Source: Citrobacter sp. (GTDB lineage Bacteria; Pseudomonadota; Gammaproteobacteria; Enterobacterales; Enterobacteriaceae). From it: a stretch of 64,000 bases of DNA. The first letter of the stretch is position 1; the number at the start of each line of letters is the position of its first letter. The notes beneath the pieces are model-generated. The model was not told the origin of the DNA. It saw only the letters and a program-made list of their open reading frames with translations, and did not search any database. The DNA lies in contig DXKH01000059.1 of the NCBI GenBank assembly GCA_019415335.1, positions 10,442 through 74,441 of the forward strand, read 5' to 3'. The position numbers and the translations under genes are program-made. Positions 9,656-18,850 of the stretch are shown here, piece by piece.

Positions 9656-10344
9656 ACCGATTGCCAGTTCGCAGGCCACGCAACGTACAGGAAACGCACG
9701 GTCGTCGGCGTGCCAAATTCAATGCTCGAGCCTTTCGGGATAAACATGACATCCCCGGCTTTGGCGATCATCGTTTCGCCTTCATGGCGCACATGCAGTT
9801 CACCGTCGAGCACCATGTCGATTTCGTCGTAGTTCAGCGTCCACGGGAAGAACGCGTTATCCCACTGCATGAACCCGGCGGCCATACTGCTGCCGTCCTG
9901 CTCGGTAACGAGATCGGTCAGACCCACACAGTGCGGTTGCGCACCGTCGAAGCGGCCAAACTTAACGCTGCTGCCGTCGATCACTTTGATGCCGCCTTTG
10001 CCGGTCACCGAATGAAAACCCGGTTGCATCCCGCCCTGCTCCAGCGACTGTTTTTCCTTCAGCACTTTGTCCATCAACTGCGAAACCAGACTCTCGGTAA
10101 ACTGCCCTTCCGGCAGTTGCGCGATGATGGTTTCGCGAATGCGCTGCGTTTCAGATTTGGCCTCGTCCGCACTGCACGTTGCCGTTGGGGCGGATCCCTC
10201 GCCCTCCACAATCGTGACACCCAGTAACTCCGCAACTTCGCGGGCTTCCGGGGTGATGATGCTGGCGCGCAGCACCACCGACATTTCCTGTTCGCCCCGT
10301 GCGTGCGCCGCACGTATATCGTTAGCTGTGATAAGTGTTTTCAC
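9652..10344 (-). CDS. eutQ: EutQ, cupin-fold acetate kinase-like protein
   Basis: EutQ has a C-terminal cupin barrel and has been reported to have acetate kinase activity and to be needed for shell assembly in Salmonella. The 230 residues are a few shorter than E. coli EutQ (233), with the difference in the variable linker around residues 45-60. Cupin segments ALNYDE-type (WTLNYDEIDMVLDGELHV) and AKAGDVMFIPKGSSIEFG are visible. The start is GTG at 10344, preceded by GGAGGAAGGGG, and it overlaps the end of eutP by 23 nt. Confidence 0.93.
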   Translation of the reverse strand: MKTLITANDIRAAHARGEQEMSVVLRASIITPEAREVAELLGVTIVEGEGSAPTATCSADEAKSETQRIRETIIAQLPEGQFTESLVSQLMDKVLKEKQSLEQGGMQPGFHSVTGKGGIKVIDGSSVKFGRFDGAQPHCVGLTDLVTEQDGSSMAAGFMQWDNAFFPWTLNYDEIDMVLDGELHVRHEGETMIAKAGDVMFIPKGSSIEFGTPTTVRFLYVAWPANWQSV

Positions 10345-10801
10345 CTGCCCCTTCCTCCTTTTGGCTGAGCTCAGTCAGATAATCCACCAGGTGCTGCACG
10401 CTTTGCGGGTCATGACTGTTGAGTTCGAAAATCGGCTCCTGAAACCCAATCCCGCGCAGTAATTCCCGCGTCGCGGTTACGTCGGCATCTGGCATATCCG
10501 TTTTGCTGATCACGGCGATGTGTCGTTTACTGGCACCGATATCTAACAGCCCGGCAGGTAAGCGACTTTCTTTGTCATTGGCTGCATGGACATAAATCAA
10601 CGTATCAACGTCCTGCAGCGTGGTAATTAAGGCGTGATACCAACGAGGGTGACTGAAATATTCCCCTGGAGTATCGATATCGCCATTTTCATTAAATTCC
10701 ACGGCCTGCGTTTTTCTGGCGAGGGAATAATTTCCCTGTAAGGCATTAAAAAGCGTTGTTTTTCCCGCGCCGACAGTGCCAACAAACGCAATACGTTTCA
10801 T
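10322..10801 (-). CDS. eutP: EutP, P-loop GTPase-like protein
   Basis: EutP is a small Ras-like P-loop protein; acetate kinase activity has been reported for Salmonella EutP. The 159 residues start at MKRIAFVGTVGAGKT, with the Walker A loop GTVGAGKT at 8-15, the switch-like DTPGEY and the base-recognition motif SKTD. The ATG at 10801 has GAGGTGCT just upstream; a GTG two codons earlier is less well spaced. It sits 13 nt after eutS and overlaps eutQ by 23 nt. Confidence 0.94.
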   Translation of the reverse strand: MKRIAFVGTVGAGKTTLFNALQGNYSLARKTQAVEFNENGDIDTPGEYFSHPRWYHALITTLQDVDTLIYVHAANDKESRLPAGLLDIGASKRHIAVISKTDMPDADVTATRELLRGIGFQEPIFELNSHDPQSVQHLVDYLTELSQKEEGAGENTYHS

Positions 10802-10814
10802 AAGCACCTCAAAA

Positions 10815-11150
10815 TTAGCTTTTCGTCAGATCGCACAGGGTGAAATTTAATAACCGACCCAGCCCACTGACCGTTTGCAATAAGGCCTCTTCTACCGCGC
10901 CAACCGAGCCGTAGATCACCAGCGCGCCGCTGAATCTGTCGAGAAAACCGATATGTACGTCGGCAGCCTTCATCGCCAGATCGCCGGCAATCATCGCGGT
11001 TTCTCCCGGCGTCAGGGTCATAATGCCGATGGCCCCTGCTTCGGGAACGCCGATCTTTTTCGCCAGTTCTTCACCTGGATGCGCAATGAGATGCGCCAGC
11101 GTGACCTGTTTGCCCGGCACAAATTCCTGAATAATGCGTTCTTTATCCAT
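10815..11150 (-). CDS. eutS: Bent-hexamer shell protein EutS
   Basis: EutS is a circularly permuted BMC-H shell protein that forms bent hexamers thought to make shell edges. It is the first gene of the operon. The 111 residues begin [20 protein letters not shown] and include [19 protein letters not shown] and [15 protein letters not shown], as in E. coli. The 159-nt stretch upstream to maeB contains the operon promoter region with a CRP-like site. EutR, encoded at the distal end of such operons, is outside the window. Confidence 0.95.
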   Translation of the reverse strand: MDKERIIQEFVPGKQVTLAHLIAHPGEELAKKIGVPEAGAIGIMTLTPGETAMIAGDLAMKAADVHIGFLDRFSGALVIYGSVGAVEEALLQTVSGLGRLLNFTLCDLTKS

Positions 11151-11229
11151 TGCTCACCGCCTGTGTTAAGACTGGGCTTATCGTGGCAATTTTTTGTCAG
11201 GGTAAATAACAAAATTCGGCAAAGAGATT

Positions 11230-11255
11230 TAAAAGGTGAAGTGGATCACTAAGAA
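11230..11255 (-). promoter_or_regulatory. CRP-like site upstream of eutS
   Basis: On the minus strand GTGA-TCCACT-TCAC (11249-11236) gives a perfect GTGA-N6-TCAC core, about 90 nt upstream of the eutS start. Catabolite control of eut operons through cAMP-CRP is known. I could not assign the -35/-10 boxes with confidence. An EutR site is expected nearby but is not recognisable by eye. Confidence 0.6.
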
Positions 11256-11259
11256 TGGG

Positions 11260-11292
11260 GAAATAAAAAGGCGCAGGAGAAACCCGCGCCGG
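11260..11292 (-). terminator. Intrinsic terminator of maeB
   Basis: On the minus strand the hairpin GGCGCGGGTTTCTCCTGCGCC (11290-11270 inclusive, 5-bp GGCGC/GCGCC closing stem) is followed by CTTTTTATTT. It lies about 20 nt past the maeB stop and insulates maeB from the eut promoter region. Confidence 0.8.
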
Positions 11293-11309
11293 AATTAATT
11301 AAAGTGAAA

Positions 11310-13589
11310 TTACAGCGGCTGTGTTTGCGCCTCAACCACCGCCAGCGCCACCATATTTACGATGCGACGAACAGAGGCGATCGGCGTTAATACATGAACC
11401 GGTTTTGCTACCCCCATCAGTACCGGACCAACCGTGACACCTTCTGAACTGGAGACACGCAGTAAATTATAACTAATACGCGCAGCTTCCATATTTGGCA
11501 TCACCAGAATATTGGCCGAGCCTTTCAGCGGGCTGTCCGGCATCCGGTCATTACGGATACTTTCCACCAGCGCAGCATCACCATGCATTTCGCCATCAAT
11601 CATCAGATCAGGCACACGCGCTTTGATAATCTCCAGCGCGGCGCGCATTTTGCCCGCTGACGGACAGTTGGACGAACCAAAGTTAGAGTGCGACAGCAGC
11701 GCCACTTTCGGTTCGATACCAAAGCGACGCACGGTTTCCGCTGCCATCACGGCGATTTCCGCCAGTTCTTCCGGTTCAGGATCGTCATTGACGTAGGTAT
11801 CGGCAATAAAGGTATTGCCGCTCGGCAGCAGCAAGGCGTTCATCGCCCCGGCAGTATGGACACCTTCACGGTAGCCAAATACCTCTTTCACCACACTGAA
11901 GTGCTCATGGTAATCGCCAATGGTACCGCAGATCATCGCATCCGCTTCGCCGCGCTGCACCATGATCGCGCCAATCACCGTGGTGTTGGCAATCACCGCA
12001 CGCTGTGCCTGCTCCTGGGTAATCCCGCGACGCTTCATGATCTGGTAGTACTCGCTCCAGTACTCTTTAAAGCGCGGATCGGATTCATTATTGACGATCT
12101 CAAAATCGACACCCGCTTTGATCTGCAGACCCAGTTTTTGAATGCGCATTTCGATTACGCCCGGACGACCAATCAGGATCGGCTTTGCCAGACCCAGCGT
12201 GATCAGTTCCTGCGTGGCGTGCAGCACACGCGCCTCTTCCCCTTCCGGCAACACGACACGCTTCGGTGCTTTGCGTGCCTGCGAGAAGATTGGCTTCATG
12301 AACAGGTTAGTTTTGTAGACGAATTCGGTCAGCTTATCGATATAAGCATCAAAGTCGGCAATCGGGCGCACCGCCACGCCGGAATCCATCGCCGCTTTGG
12401 CAACCGCTGGCGCGATTTTAACGATCAGACGCGGATCGAACGGTTTTGGAATGATGTATTCCGGGCCAAAGCTCAGATCCTGGTCGCCATAGGCCGAGGC
12501 CACCACTTCGCTCTGCTCGGCATGTGCCAGTTCGGCAATGGCATGGACCGCAGCCAGCTTCATCTCTTCGTTGATCGCCGTTGCGCCAACGTCCAGCGCA
12601 CCACGGAAAATGAACGGGAAGCACAGGACGTTGTTGACCTGGTTCGGGTAGTCGGAACGGCCGGTACAGATAATGGCGTCCGGACGTACCTCTTTTGCCA
12701 GCGGCGGCAGAATTTCCGGTTCCGGGTTAGCCAGCGCCAGAATCATCGGCGCGCGGGCCATTTTCTTGACCATCTCCTGGGTCAGCACTTTCGGGCCTGA
12801 ACAACCGAGGAAAATATCCGCCCCATCAATAACGTCATCCAGCGTCCGTTTGCCGTCATCGTCTACCGCGTAGGCCGCTTTGGTTTCAGCCATATTCGGC
12901 TCGCGACCTTTGTAGATGACGCCTTTAGAGTCGCAGACCACGATGTTGTGTTTCTGCATCCCCAACGCCACCAACAGGTTCATACAGGCGATCGCCGCTG
13001 CACCCGCACCGGATACCACCATCCGCACGTCGGAGATATTTTTTTCTACCACCCGCAGGCCATTAAGAATGGCGGCGGTACTGATGATCGCGGTACCGTG
13101 CTGATCGTCATGGAACACCGGAATATTCATGCGTTCGCGCAGTTTCTGTTCGATGTAGAAACACTCCGGCGCTTTGATGTCTTCCAGGTTGATCCCGCCG
13201 AACGTCGGCTCCAGCGCAGCAACGACGTTAATAAATTTGTCCGGGTCGAGCTCATCGACTTCGATATCGAACACATCAATACCGGCGAATTTCTTAAACA
13301 GAACGCCTTTGCCTTCCATGACCGGTTTACCGGCCAGCGCACCGATATTGCCTAAGCCCAGCACCGCCGTCCCGTTAGAGATAACGGCAACCAGGTTGCC
13401 ACGCGCGGTGTATTTATACGCAGCGAGCGGGTCTTTTTCGATTTCAAGACAAGGTGCGGCAACGCCCGGCGAGTAGGCCAGCGCCAGATCGCGCTGCGTG
13501 GCAAGGGGCTTGGTCGGAGAAACCTGGATTTTACCAGGTACCGGGAATTCGTGGAAATCAAGGGCGCTTTGCTTTAACTGGTCATCCAT
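11310..13589 (-). CDS. maeB: NADP-dependent malic enzyme MaeB with C-terminal phosphotransacetylase-like domain
   Basis: MaeB oxidatively decarboxylates malate to pyruvate with NADP+. The 759 residues match E. coli. The malic-enzyme half occupies roughly residues 1-430 ([30 protein letters not shown], the dinucleotide-binding [14 protein letters not shown]). From about 430 there is a phosphate-acetyltransferase-like domain ([33 protein letters not shown]) that in E. coli mediates allosteric control by acetyl-CoA rather than catalysis. It is transcribed divergently from talA. Confidence 0.96.
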   Translation of the reverse strand: MDDQLKQSALDFHEFPVPGKIQVSPTKPLATQRDLALAYSPGVAAPCLEIEKDPLAAYKYTARGNLVAVISNGTAVLGLGNIGALAGKPVMEGKGVLFKKFAGIDVFDIEVDELDPDKFINVVAALEPTFGGINLEDIKAPECFYIEQKLRERMNIPVFHDDQHGTAIISTAAILNGLRVVEKNISDVRMVVSGAGAAAIACMNLLVALGMQKHNIVVCDSKGVIYKGREPNMAETKAAYAVDDDGKRTLDDVIDGADIFLGCSGPKVLTQEMVKKMARAPMILALANPEPEILPPLAKEVRPDAIICTGRSDYPNQVNNVLCFPFIFRGALDVGATAINEEMKLAAVHAIAELAHAEQSEVVASAYGDQDLSFGPEYIIPKPFDPRLIVKIAPAVAKAAMDSGVAVRPIADFDAYIDKLTEFVYKTNLFMKPIFSQARKAPKRVVLPEGEEARVLHATQELITLGLAKPILIGRPGVIEMRIQKLGLQIKAGVDFEIVNNESDPRFKEYWSEYYQIMKRRGITQEQAQRAVIANTTVIGAIMVQRGEADAMICGTIGDYHEHFSVVKEVFGYREGVHTAGAMNALLLPSGNTFIADTYVNDDPEPEELAEIAVMAAETVRRFGIEPKVALLSHSNFGSSNCPSAGKMRAALEIIKARVPDLMIDGEMHGDAALVESIRNDRMPDSPLKGSANILVMPNMEAARISYNLLRVSSSEGVTVGPVLMGVAKPVHVLTPIASVRRIVNMVALAVVEAQTQPL

Positions 13590-13773
13590 CTTGTTGTTCC
13601 TTTCACGTATCGTTCAAAAAAGTCACGCGCAGTCAGGTGCGTCGCACATTATCACCGCACTGCGGGACGCAAACTTTGAAGGTCCCCAAACTATCACGAC
13701 TTAAATAAAGATTTCGTAATCAACTCATAACAACCATGTTACCTGCTTGTGCCAGCAATACCATGCCTGTCTG

Positions 13774-13780
13774 CTATGCT
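13774..13780 (+). promoter_or_regulatory. Possible sigma-S type -10 box for talA-tktB
   Basis: CTATGCT resembles the extended sigma-S -10 sequence (CTATACT) and lies about 84 nt upstream of the talA ATG. Stationary-phase, RpoS-dependent expression of talA-tktB is known in E. coli. No convincing -35 box is visible, which is common for sigma-S promoters, so the assignment is tentative. A CreB tag (TTCAC-N6-TTCAC) was looked for and not found. Confidence 0.4.
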
Positions 13781-13863
13781 TTTTTGTGGTGCACATCATG
13801 AATTTCTCAGAAGTGTGATTTTAAGCACTCACCTAACACGTTACTTTTCAAGGAGTATTTCCT

Positions 13864-14814
13864 ATGAACCAGTTAGACGGCATCAAACAATTCACCACTG
13901 TCGTGGCCGACAGCGGCGATATTGAGTCTATTCGTCATTACCAACCCCAGGATGCCACCACCAACCCTTCCCTGCTGCTGAAGGCTGCTGGCCTGCCGCA
14001 CTACGCGCATCTGATTGACGATGCAATCCAGTGGGGGAAAAAACAGGGTAAAACCCAGGAACAGCAGGTTGCCGAAGCCTGTGACAAGCTGGCGGTCAAT
14101 TTTGGTGCGGAAATTCTTAAAAGCATTCCGGGCCGCGTGTCGACCGAAGTGGATGCCCGCCTCTCCTTCGATCAACAAAAGAGTATCGACAAGGCCCGCC
14201 ACCTGGTCGATTTGTACCAGCAGCAGGGGATCGATAAATCCCGCATACTGATTAAGCTGGCCTCCACATGGGAAGGTATTCGCGCAGCAGAAGCGTTAGA
14301 GAAAGAGGGAATTAACTGTAACCTGACGCTGCTGTTTTCCTTTGCTCAGGCCCGCGCCTGCGCCGAAGCGGGCGTCTTTTTGATCTCGCCGTTTGTCGGG
14401 CGCATCTATGACTGGTATCAGGCACGCAGCCCGATGGACCCGTACGTTGTCGAGCAAGATCCCGGCGTGAAGTCAGTGCGCAATATCTACGATTACTTCA
14501 AACAGCATCGCTATGACACCATCGTCATGGGTGCCAGCTTCCGCCGCACTGAGCAGATCCTCGCACTGGCCGGCTGCGATCGCCTGACGATCGCCCCCAA
14601 TCTCCTGAAAGCATTACAGGAAAAAGAAGAACCGGTCGTGCGTAAGCTGGTGCCGTCTTCACAAACCTTCCATCGTCCGGCGCCCATGAGCGAAGCTGAA
14701 TTCCGCTGGGAGCATAACCAGGATGCGATGGCGGTAGAGAAACTCTCTGACGGTATCCGTCTGTTCGCTGTTGACCAACGCAAACTGGAAGACCTGCTTG
14801 CTGCCAAACTCTAA
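13864..14814 (+). CDS. talA: Transaldolase A
   Basis: TalA transfers dihydroxyacetone units between sugar phosphates in the non-oxidative pentose phosphate pathway. The 316 residues equal the E. coli length. The Schiff-base lysine is K131 in [30 protein letters not shown] and [10 protein letters not shown] are other family signatures. The SD AAGGAG lies about 9 nt before the ATG. tktB follows after 20 nt on the same strand, so the two form one unit supplying the pathway. Confidence 0.97.
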   Translation: MNQLDGIKQFTTVVADSGDIESIRHYQPQDATTNPSLLLKAAGLPHYAHLIDDAIQWGKKQGKTQEQQVAEACDKLAVNFGAEILKSIPGRVSTEVDARLSFDQQKSIDKARHLVDLYQQQGIDKSRILIKLASTWEGIRAAEALEKEGINCNLTLLFSFAQARACAEAGVFLISPFVGRIYDWYQARSPMDPYVVEQDPGVKSVRNIYDYFKQHRYDTIVMGASFRRTEQILALAGCDRLTIAPNLLKALQEKEEPVVRKLVPSSQTFHRPAPMSEAEFRWEHNQDAMAVEKLSDGIRLFAVDQRKLEDLLAAKL

Positions 14815-14834
14815 ATCTTGCCACGGAGTGTTCT

Positions 14835-16829
14835 ATGTCCCGTAAAGACCTTGCCAATGCCATTCGTGCGCTCAGTATGGACGCTGTTCAGAAAGCCAAT
14901 TCCGGCCACCCCGGCGCGCCGATGGGAATGGCGGATATCGCCGAAGTCCTGTGGAACGATTTCCTTCGCCACAACCCAACCGATCCGAGCTGGTACGATC
15001 GCGACCGTTTTATTCTCTCTAACGGTCACGCCTCGATGCTGCTCTATAGCCTGCTACACCTGACAGGTTATGATCTGCCGATTGAAGAGCTGAAAAACTT
15101 CCGCCAGTTGCATTCTAAAACGCCGGGCCACCCGGAAATCGGCTATACGCCAGGGGTGGAAACCACCACCGGGCCGCTGGGCCAGGGGCTGGCGAACGCC
15201 GTCGGCTTAGCCATTGCTGAACGCACGCTGGCGGCACAGTTCAACCAGCCGGACCACGAGATTGTCGATCACTTCACGTATGTGTTTATGGGCGACGGCT
15301 GCCTGATGGAAGGCATTTCGCATGAGGTCTGTTCGCTGGCGGGAACGCTGGGGCTGGGCAAGCTGATCGGTTTTTACGATCACAACGGCATCTCCATTGA
15401 TGGTGAAACCGACGGCTGGTTTACCGATGACACCGCCAAACGCTTTGAAGCGTACCACTGGCATGTCGTCCATGAAATCGATGGTCACGACCCGGAAGCG
15501 GTGAAGAGAGCGATTCAGGAAGCACAAAGCGTGAAGGACAAACCGTCGCTGATTATCTGCCGCACGGTGATCGGCTTTGGCTCACCGAACAAAGCAGGGA
15601 AAGAGGAATCCCACGGTGCGGCGCTGGGCGAAGAAGAAGTGGCGCTGACGCGGCAGAAACTCGGCTGGCACCATCCGGCATTTGAGATCCCGAAAGAGAT
15701 TTATCGCGCCTGGGACGCCCGCGAAAAAGGCGAGAAAGCGCAGCAGCGCTGGAATGAAAAATTCGCTGCTTACCAGAAAGCGCATCCGCAACTGGCCGCC
15801 GAGTTTACGCGACGCATGACCGGCGGTCTGCCAGAGGCGTGGGAAAAAACCGCGCAGAAATACATCAACGAACTGCAGGCGAATCCCGCCAAAATCGCCA
15901 CCCGCAAGGCTTCGCAAAATGCCCTCAACGTCTACGGCCCGCTTCTGCCGGAGCTGTTAGGCGGTTCGGCAGATCTTGCGCCGAGCAACCTGACTATCTG
16001 GAAAGGTTCTACCTCACTGAAAGAGGATCTGGCGGGCAATTACATTCACTATGGCGTGCGTGAATTCGGCATGACCGCCATCGCCAATGGTATCGCCCAT
16101 CACGGTGGATTCGTACCCTATACCGCCACTTTCCTGATGTTCGTTGAATATGCGCGCAACGCAGCGCGCATGGCGGCACTGATGAAAGCGCGGCAAATCA
16201 TGGTGTATACCCATGACTCCATCGGTCTGGGAGAAGATGGTCCGACCCACCAGGCGGTGGAACAACTGGCCAGCCTGCGACTGACGCCCAATTTCAGCAC
16301 CTGGCGTCCGTGCGATCAGGTTGAAGCCGCAGTGGGCTGGAAACTGGCGGTCGAACGCCATGATGGCCCCACGGCACTGATCCTGTCGCGACAGAATCTG
16401 GCGCAGGTTGAACGCACGCCGGAGCAGGTGAAAGCGATCGCCCGCGGTGGCTACGTGCTGAAAGACAGCGGCGGCAAACCGGATATCATTCTGATTGCCA
16501 CCGGGTCAGAAATGGAGATTACCCTGCAGGCGGTGGAGAAACTGACCGGCGAAGGGCGTAACGTCCGCGTGGTGTCGCTGCCCTCAACGGATATTTTCGA
16601 TGCCCAGGACGAGACATACCGCGAGTCGGTGTTGCCGTCGAACGTCAGCGCGCGCGTCGCAGTCGAAGCCGGTATTGCCGATTACTGGTACAAATATGTG
16701 GGCTTAAAAGGGGCGATTGTCGGGATGACCGGCTACGGTGAATCCGCGCCAGCAGAGAAGCTGTTCCCTTACTTCGGCTTTACGGTTGAGAACATTGTGG
16801 AGAAAGCACACAAGGTTTTGAACGCCTGA
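14835..16829 (+). CDS. tktB: Transketolase 2
   Basis: TktB is a thiamine-diphosphate enzyme that moves two-carbon units between pentose-phosphate pathway sugars. The 664 residues are three shorter than E. coli TktB. The ThDP-binding motif GDGCLMEG starts at residue 153 and the conserved glutamate lies in [23 protein letters not shown] and [12 protein letters not shown] are substrate and cofactor contacts of the family. It is preceded by talA and followed by a BIME instead of a clear U-tract terminator. Confidence 0.97.
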   Translation: MSRKDLANAIRALSMDAVQKANSGHPGAPMGMADIAEVLWNDFLRHNPTDPSWYDRDRFILSNGHASMLLYSLLHLTGYDLPIEELKNFRQLHSKTPGHPEIGYTPGVETTTGPLGQGLANAVGLAIAERTLAAQFNQPDHEIVDHFTYVFMGDGCLMEGISHEVCSLAGTLGLGKLIGFYDHNGISIDGETDGWFTDDTAKRFEAYHWHVVHEIDGHDPEAVKRAIQEAQSVKDKPSLIICRTVIGFGSPNKAGKEESHGAALGEEEVALTRQKLGWHHPAFEIPKEIYRAWDAREKGEKAQQRWNEKFAAYQKAHPQLAAEFTRRMTGGLPEAWEKTAQKYINELQANPAKIATRKASQNALNVYGPLLPELLGGSADLAPSNLTIWKGSTSLKEDLAGNYIHYGVREFGMTAIANGIAHHGGFVPYTATFLMFVEYARNAARMAALMKARQIMVYTHDSIGLGEDGPTHQAVEQLASLRLTPNFSTWRPCDQVEAAVGWKLAVERHDGPTALILSRQNLAQVERTPEQVKAIARGGYVLKDSGGKPDIILIATGSEMEITLQAVEKLTGEGRNVRVVSLPSTDIFDAQDETYRESVLPSNVSARVAVEAGIADYWYKYVGLKGAIVGMTGYGESAPAEKLFPYFGFTVENIVEKAHKVLNA

Positions 16830-16839
16830 TGTATGCAAC

Positions 16840-16920
16840 GCCGGATGACGACGCTAACACGTCTTATCCGGCCTACAGATAGCCTTTCGCAGGTCGGATA
16901 AGACACAGCCGCCATCCGAC
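16840..16920. repeat. BIME (paired REP units) between tktB and ypfG
   Basis: One unit runs GCCGGATGACGACGC to CTTATCCGGCCTAC (16840-16876) and a second runs AGGTCGGATAAGACACAG to GCCATCCGAC (16891-16920). They lie between the converging ends of tktB and ypfG, where the folded RNA would protect both 3' ends. Confidence 0.88.
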
Positions 16921-16926
16921 AGACAA

Positions 16927-17967
16927 TTAACGCGTGATCCATAGCGTGGGCCAGGCATCTGGCCCATGCCAGCCATCACAACTCGGCTCTTCGGCATAAC
17001 GCACCAGACGAAAACGCTGGCCGTCAAAACGCCAGCGCGTCTGGATACCGCAGTCCGTTAATCCCCGCCCCTTTGCCAGAGTGACCAGTTCGCGCGACTT
17101 CTCATCAAACACGGCGTTCATCAACTCCATGTTGTTACTTTCCGCGCCGCTGTTGAACGGTAAACGTAACCGCACGGCGTGTGAGGCCAGCGGTTTTTTA
17201 CGCGATACAATCCACGCCAGATCAATCGTGTTGTACGCTCCGGCTTCGCAGGCAATCATCAACAGGGCTTTGTCATCGGTAAGGGCGGTCACCCGCACCT
17301 CGCGGCGTGACGGATCGAGTGAACACGTAATGCCGTTCATTCGCCAGTTGCCGTAATCAAGAAGGTCGTTGCGTTCGTCGAGGGAGAGCGGTGTGGGCGT
17401 TGGGTTAACGACGGCTACGCCTTTCAGCGCCGGTGCCGGTGGTACGCTCAGTGGGGGATCGTCGCCTTTTTCAATCCATGCCGTTTCGCTGCCCACCCGC
17501 TTTTGCTGCGCATCGATGAACAGCAGCGCCGCTTTCAGCCCGGCCAGCGAAAGGATCTGATGACCTTTTTGTAGCGTGATCGCCTTCCCGTCCTGAATCG
17601 TCACCAGAAATTCTGCGATGGTCGCCGTGTCGTCCGTCATCAGGTGCCACGATGTCATTCGCCAGTGCTCTGGGCTCAACGCCAGCGGTTTGCCATCCAG
17701 CAACAGCCGTGGTGCGATATCCGCTTCGTTGGCGGGTGCGGTCAATCCGCCAAGATCGAGGCGCAAAACAGCATCAGTATGCGCGCCGGCGCTGCGGCTC
17801 AGGGTCATCACCAGTCCGCCGTGTTCACCGGTGTTACGCGCGACGCAAAAATTCTGGTTATTACAGGTCACCTGCCAGTCAGAAAAGGCCTGTTGCGCGG
17901 GTGCGGCCCACAGCAAGCGGGCCGGAATCAGACCGAGCAGGAAAAGGAAAATAACGCGATAGCGCAT
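16927..17967 (-). CDS. ypfG: YpfG, exported DUF1176 protein of unknown function
   Basis: The 346 residues match E. coli YpfG closely in length (347). An N-terminal signal peptide is clear (MRYRVIFLFLLGLIPARLLW, cleavage probably after the Ala near residue 21-22), so the mature protein should be periplasmic. The rest belongs to DUF1176; cysteines occur in SDWQVTCNNQNFCVAR and near the C-terminus, compatible with disulfides. No enzymatic motif is recognisable. It converges with tktB. Confidence 0.88.
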   Translation of the reverse strand: MRYRVIFLFLLGLIPARLLWAAPAQQAFSDWQVTCNNQNFCVARNTGEHGGLVMTLSRSAGAHTDAVLRLDLGGLTAPANEADIAPRLLLDGKPLALSPEHWRMTSWHLMTDDTATIAEFLVTIQDGKAITLQKGHQILSLAGLKAALLFIDAQQKRVGSETAWIEKGDDPPLSVPPAPALKGVAVVNPTPTPLSLDERNDLLDYGNWRMNGITCSLDPSRREVRVTALTDDKALLMIACEAGAYNTIDLAWIVSRKKPLASHAVRLRLPFNSGAESNNMELMNAVFDEKSRELVTLAKGRGLTDCGIQTRWRFDGQRFRLVRYAEEPSCDGWHGPDAWPTLWITR

Positions 17968-18092
17968 GGACGGTAATAACCCCAGAAATCAAACGAACAA
18001 CACAGGTCGTATCTTCGTTGTGCGGTTAATCATGCTCAATCGGATTTGTCGGATAGATTCAATAATTCGTAAAGAAATATAAGCCTTATTTA

Positions 18093-18668
18093 TCAATCCA
18101 TTAAATGAGAGGATTGCAAATAGTTGAGCAATAACACGGTCTTACCGTCTCGTATCTCACCGGTTTTAATCATTTCCAGCGCCTGGGTAAACGGCAATTC
18201 CAGCACAGTAATATCTTCATCTTCGACACCACCGCCAGCATTAGCACGCTGGCTTTCGCTGTATTCGGCGATAAAAAAGTGAATCAACTCCGTCACCCCG
18301 CCAGGGGACATGTACAGTTCAAAGAGCTTGCGCACCTCGCCCACTTCATAGCCCGTCTCTTCAATGGCCTCTTTGCGAATGCAAGCTTCCGGTTCGTCGT
18401 TGTCCAGCAATCCAGCGCAGGTTTCAATCAATTGTCCGCTTTCGTTACCGTTCACCCACGTCGCCACGCGGAACTGACGAATCAACACGACGGTCTTTTT
18501 CTCTGCGTTGTACAGCAGTATCGTTGCCCCATTGCCGCGATCGTACACTTCGCGTTTGTGGCGGATGACGTCGCCGTTCGAGCGGGTTAAATCGTAGGTG
18601 ATATTGCGCAGGATGAAATAGTTATCAGAAAGGACTTTGTCTTTAACGAGGGTGATTTTTTGCGACAT
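18093..18668 (-). CDS. nudK: GDP-mannose pyrophosphatase NudK (Nudix hydrolase)
   Basis: NudK hydrolyses GDP-mannose to GMP and mannose-1-phosphate. The 191 residues equal the E. coli length. The Nudix core is present as KEAIEETG at residues 99-106, preceded by GLLDNDEP; Lys replaces the usual Arg of the REUXEE consensus, as in E. coli NudK. The protein is cytosolic. It appears monocistronic, with aegA downstream on the same strand beyond the BIME. Confidence 0.94.
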   Translation of the reverse strand: MSQKITLVKDKVLSDNYFILRNITYDLTRSNGDVIRHKREVYDRGNGATILLYNAEKKTVVLIRQFRVATWVNGNESGQLIETCAGLLDNDEPEACIRKEAIEETGYEVGEVRKLFELYMSPGGVTELIHFFIAEYSESQRANAGGGVEDEDITVLELPFTQALEMIKTGEIRDGKTVLLLNYLQSSHLMD

Positions 18669-18766
18669 ACCGGCTCCACAGCGTAAGAAGAGAAATCATA
18701 CTACGCCGCGAAACCGGTTTTGTCTGTGTAAGATAAGGCTGATTTATGCCGGATAGAGGTGAATTA

Positions 18767-18836
18767 CAGGCCTGATAAGCGCAGCGCCATCCTGCATGGG
18801 TAGGCCGGATGTCGGCGACGCCTTATCCGGCCTACG
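18767..18836. repeat. BIME between nudK and aegA
   Basis: A REP unit (CAGGCCTGATAAGCGCAGCG, ending CATCCTGC) is followed by a full inverted pair, GTAGGCCGGATGTCGGCGAC to CTTATCCGGCCTAC (18800-18836). It separates the aegA 3' end from the nudK promoter. Confidence 0.88.
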
Positions 18837-18850
18837 GGACAGTTATACGT

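Noticed and set aside
1..11150. Possibility that the eut operon is horizontally acquired within this window
   Set aside because: Gene order, lengths and flanking maeB match other enterobacteria; no integrase, tRNA or direct repeat is visible at the boundary in view.
11688..12800. A 370-codon open frame antisense to maeB
   Set aside because: Same shadow pattern, with no family similarity that I can recognise; maeB on the other strand is complete and conserved.
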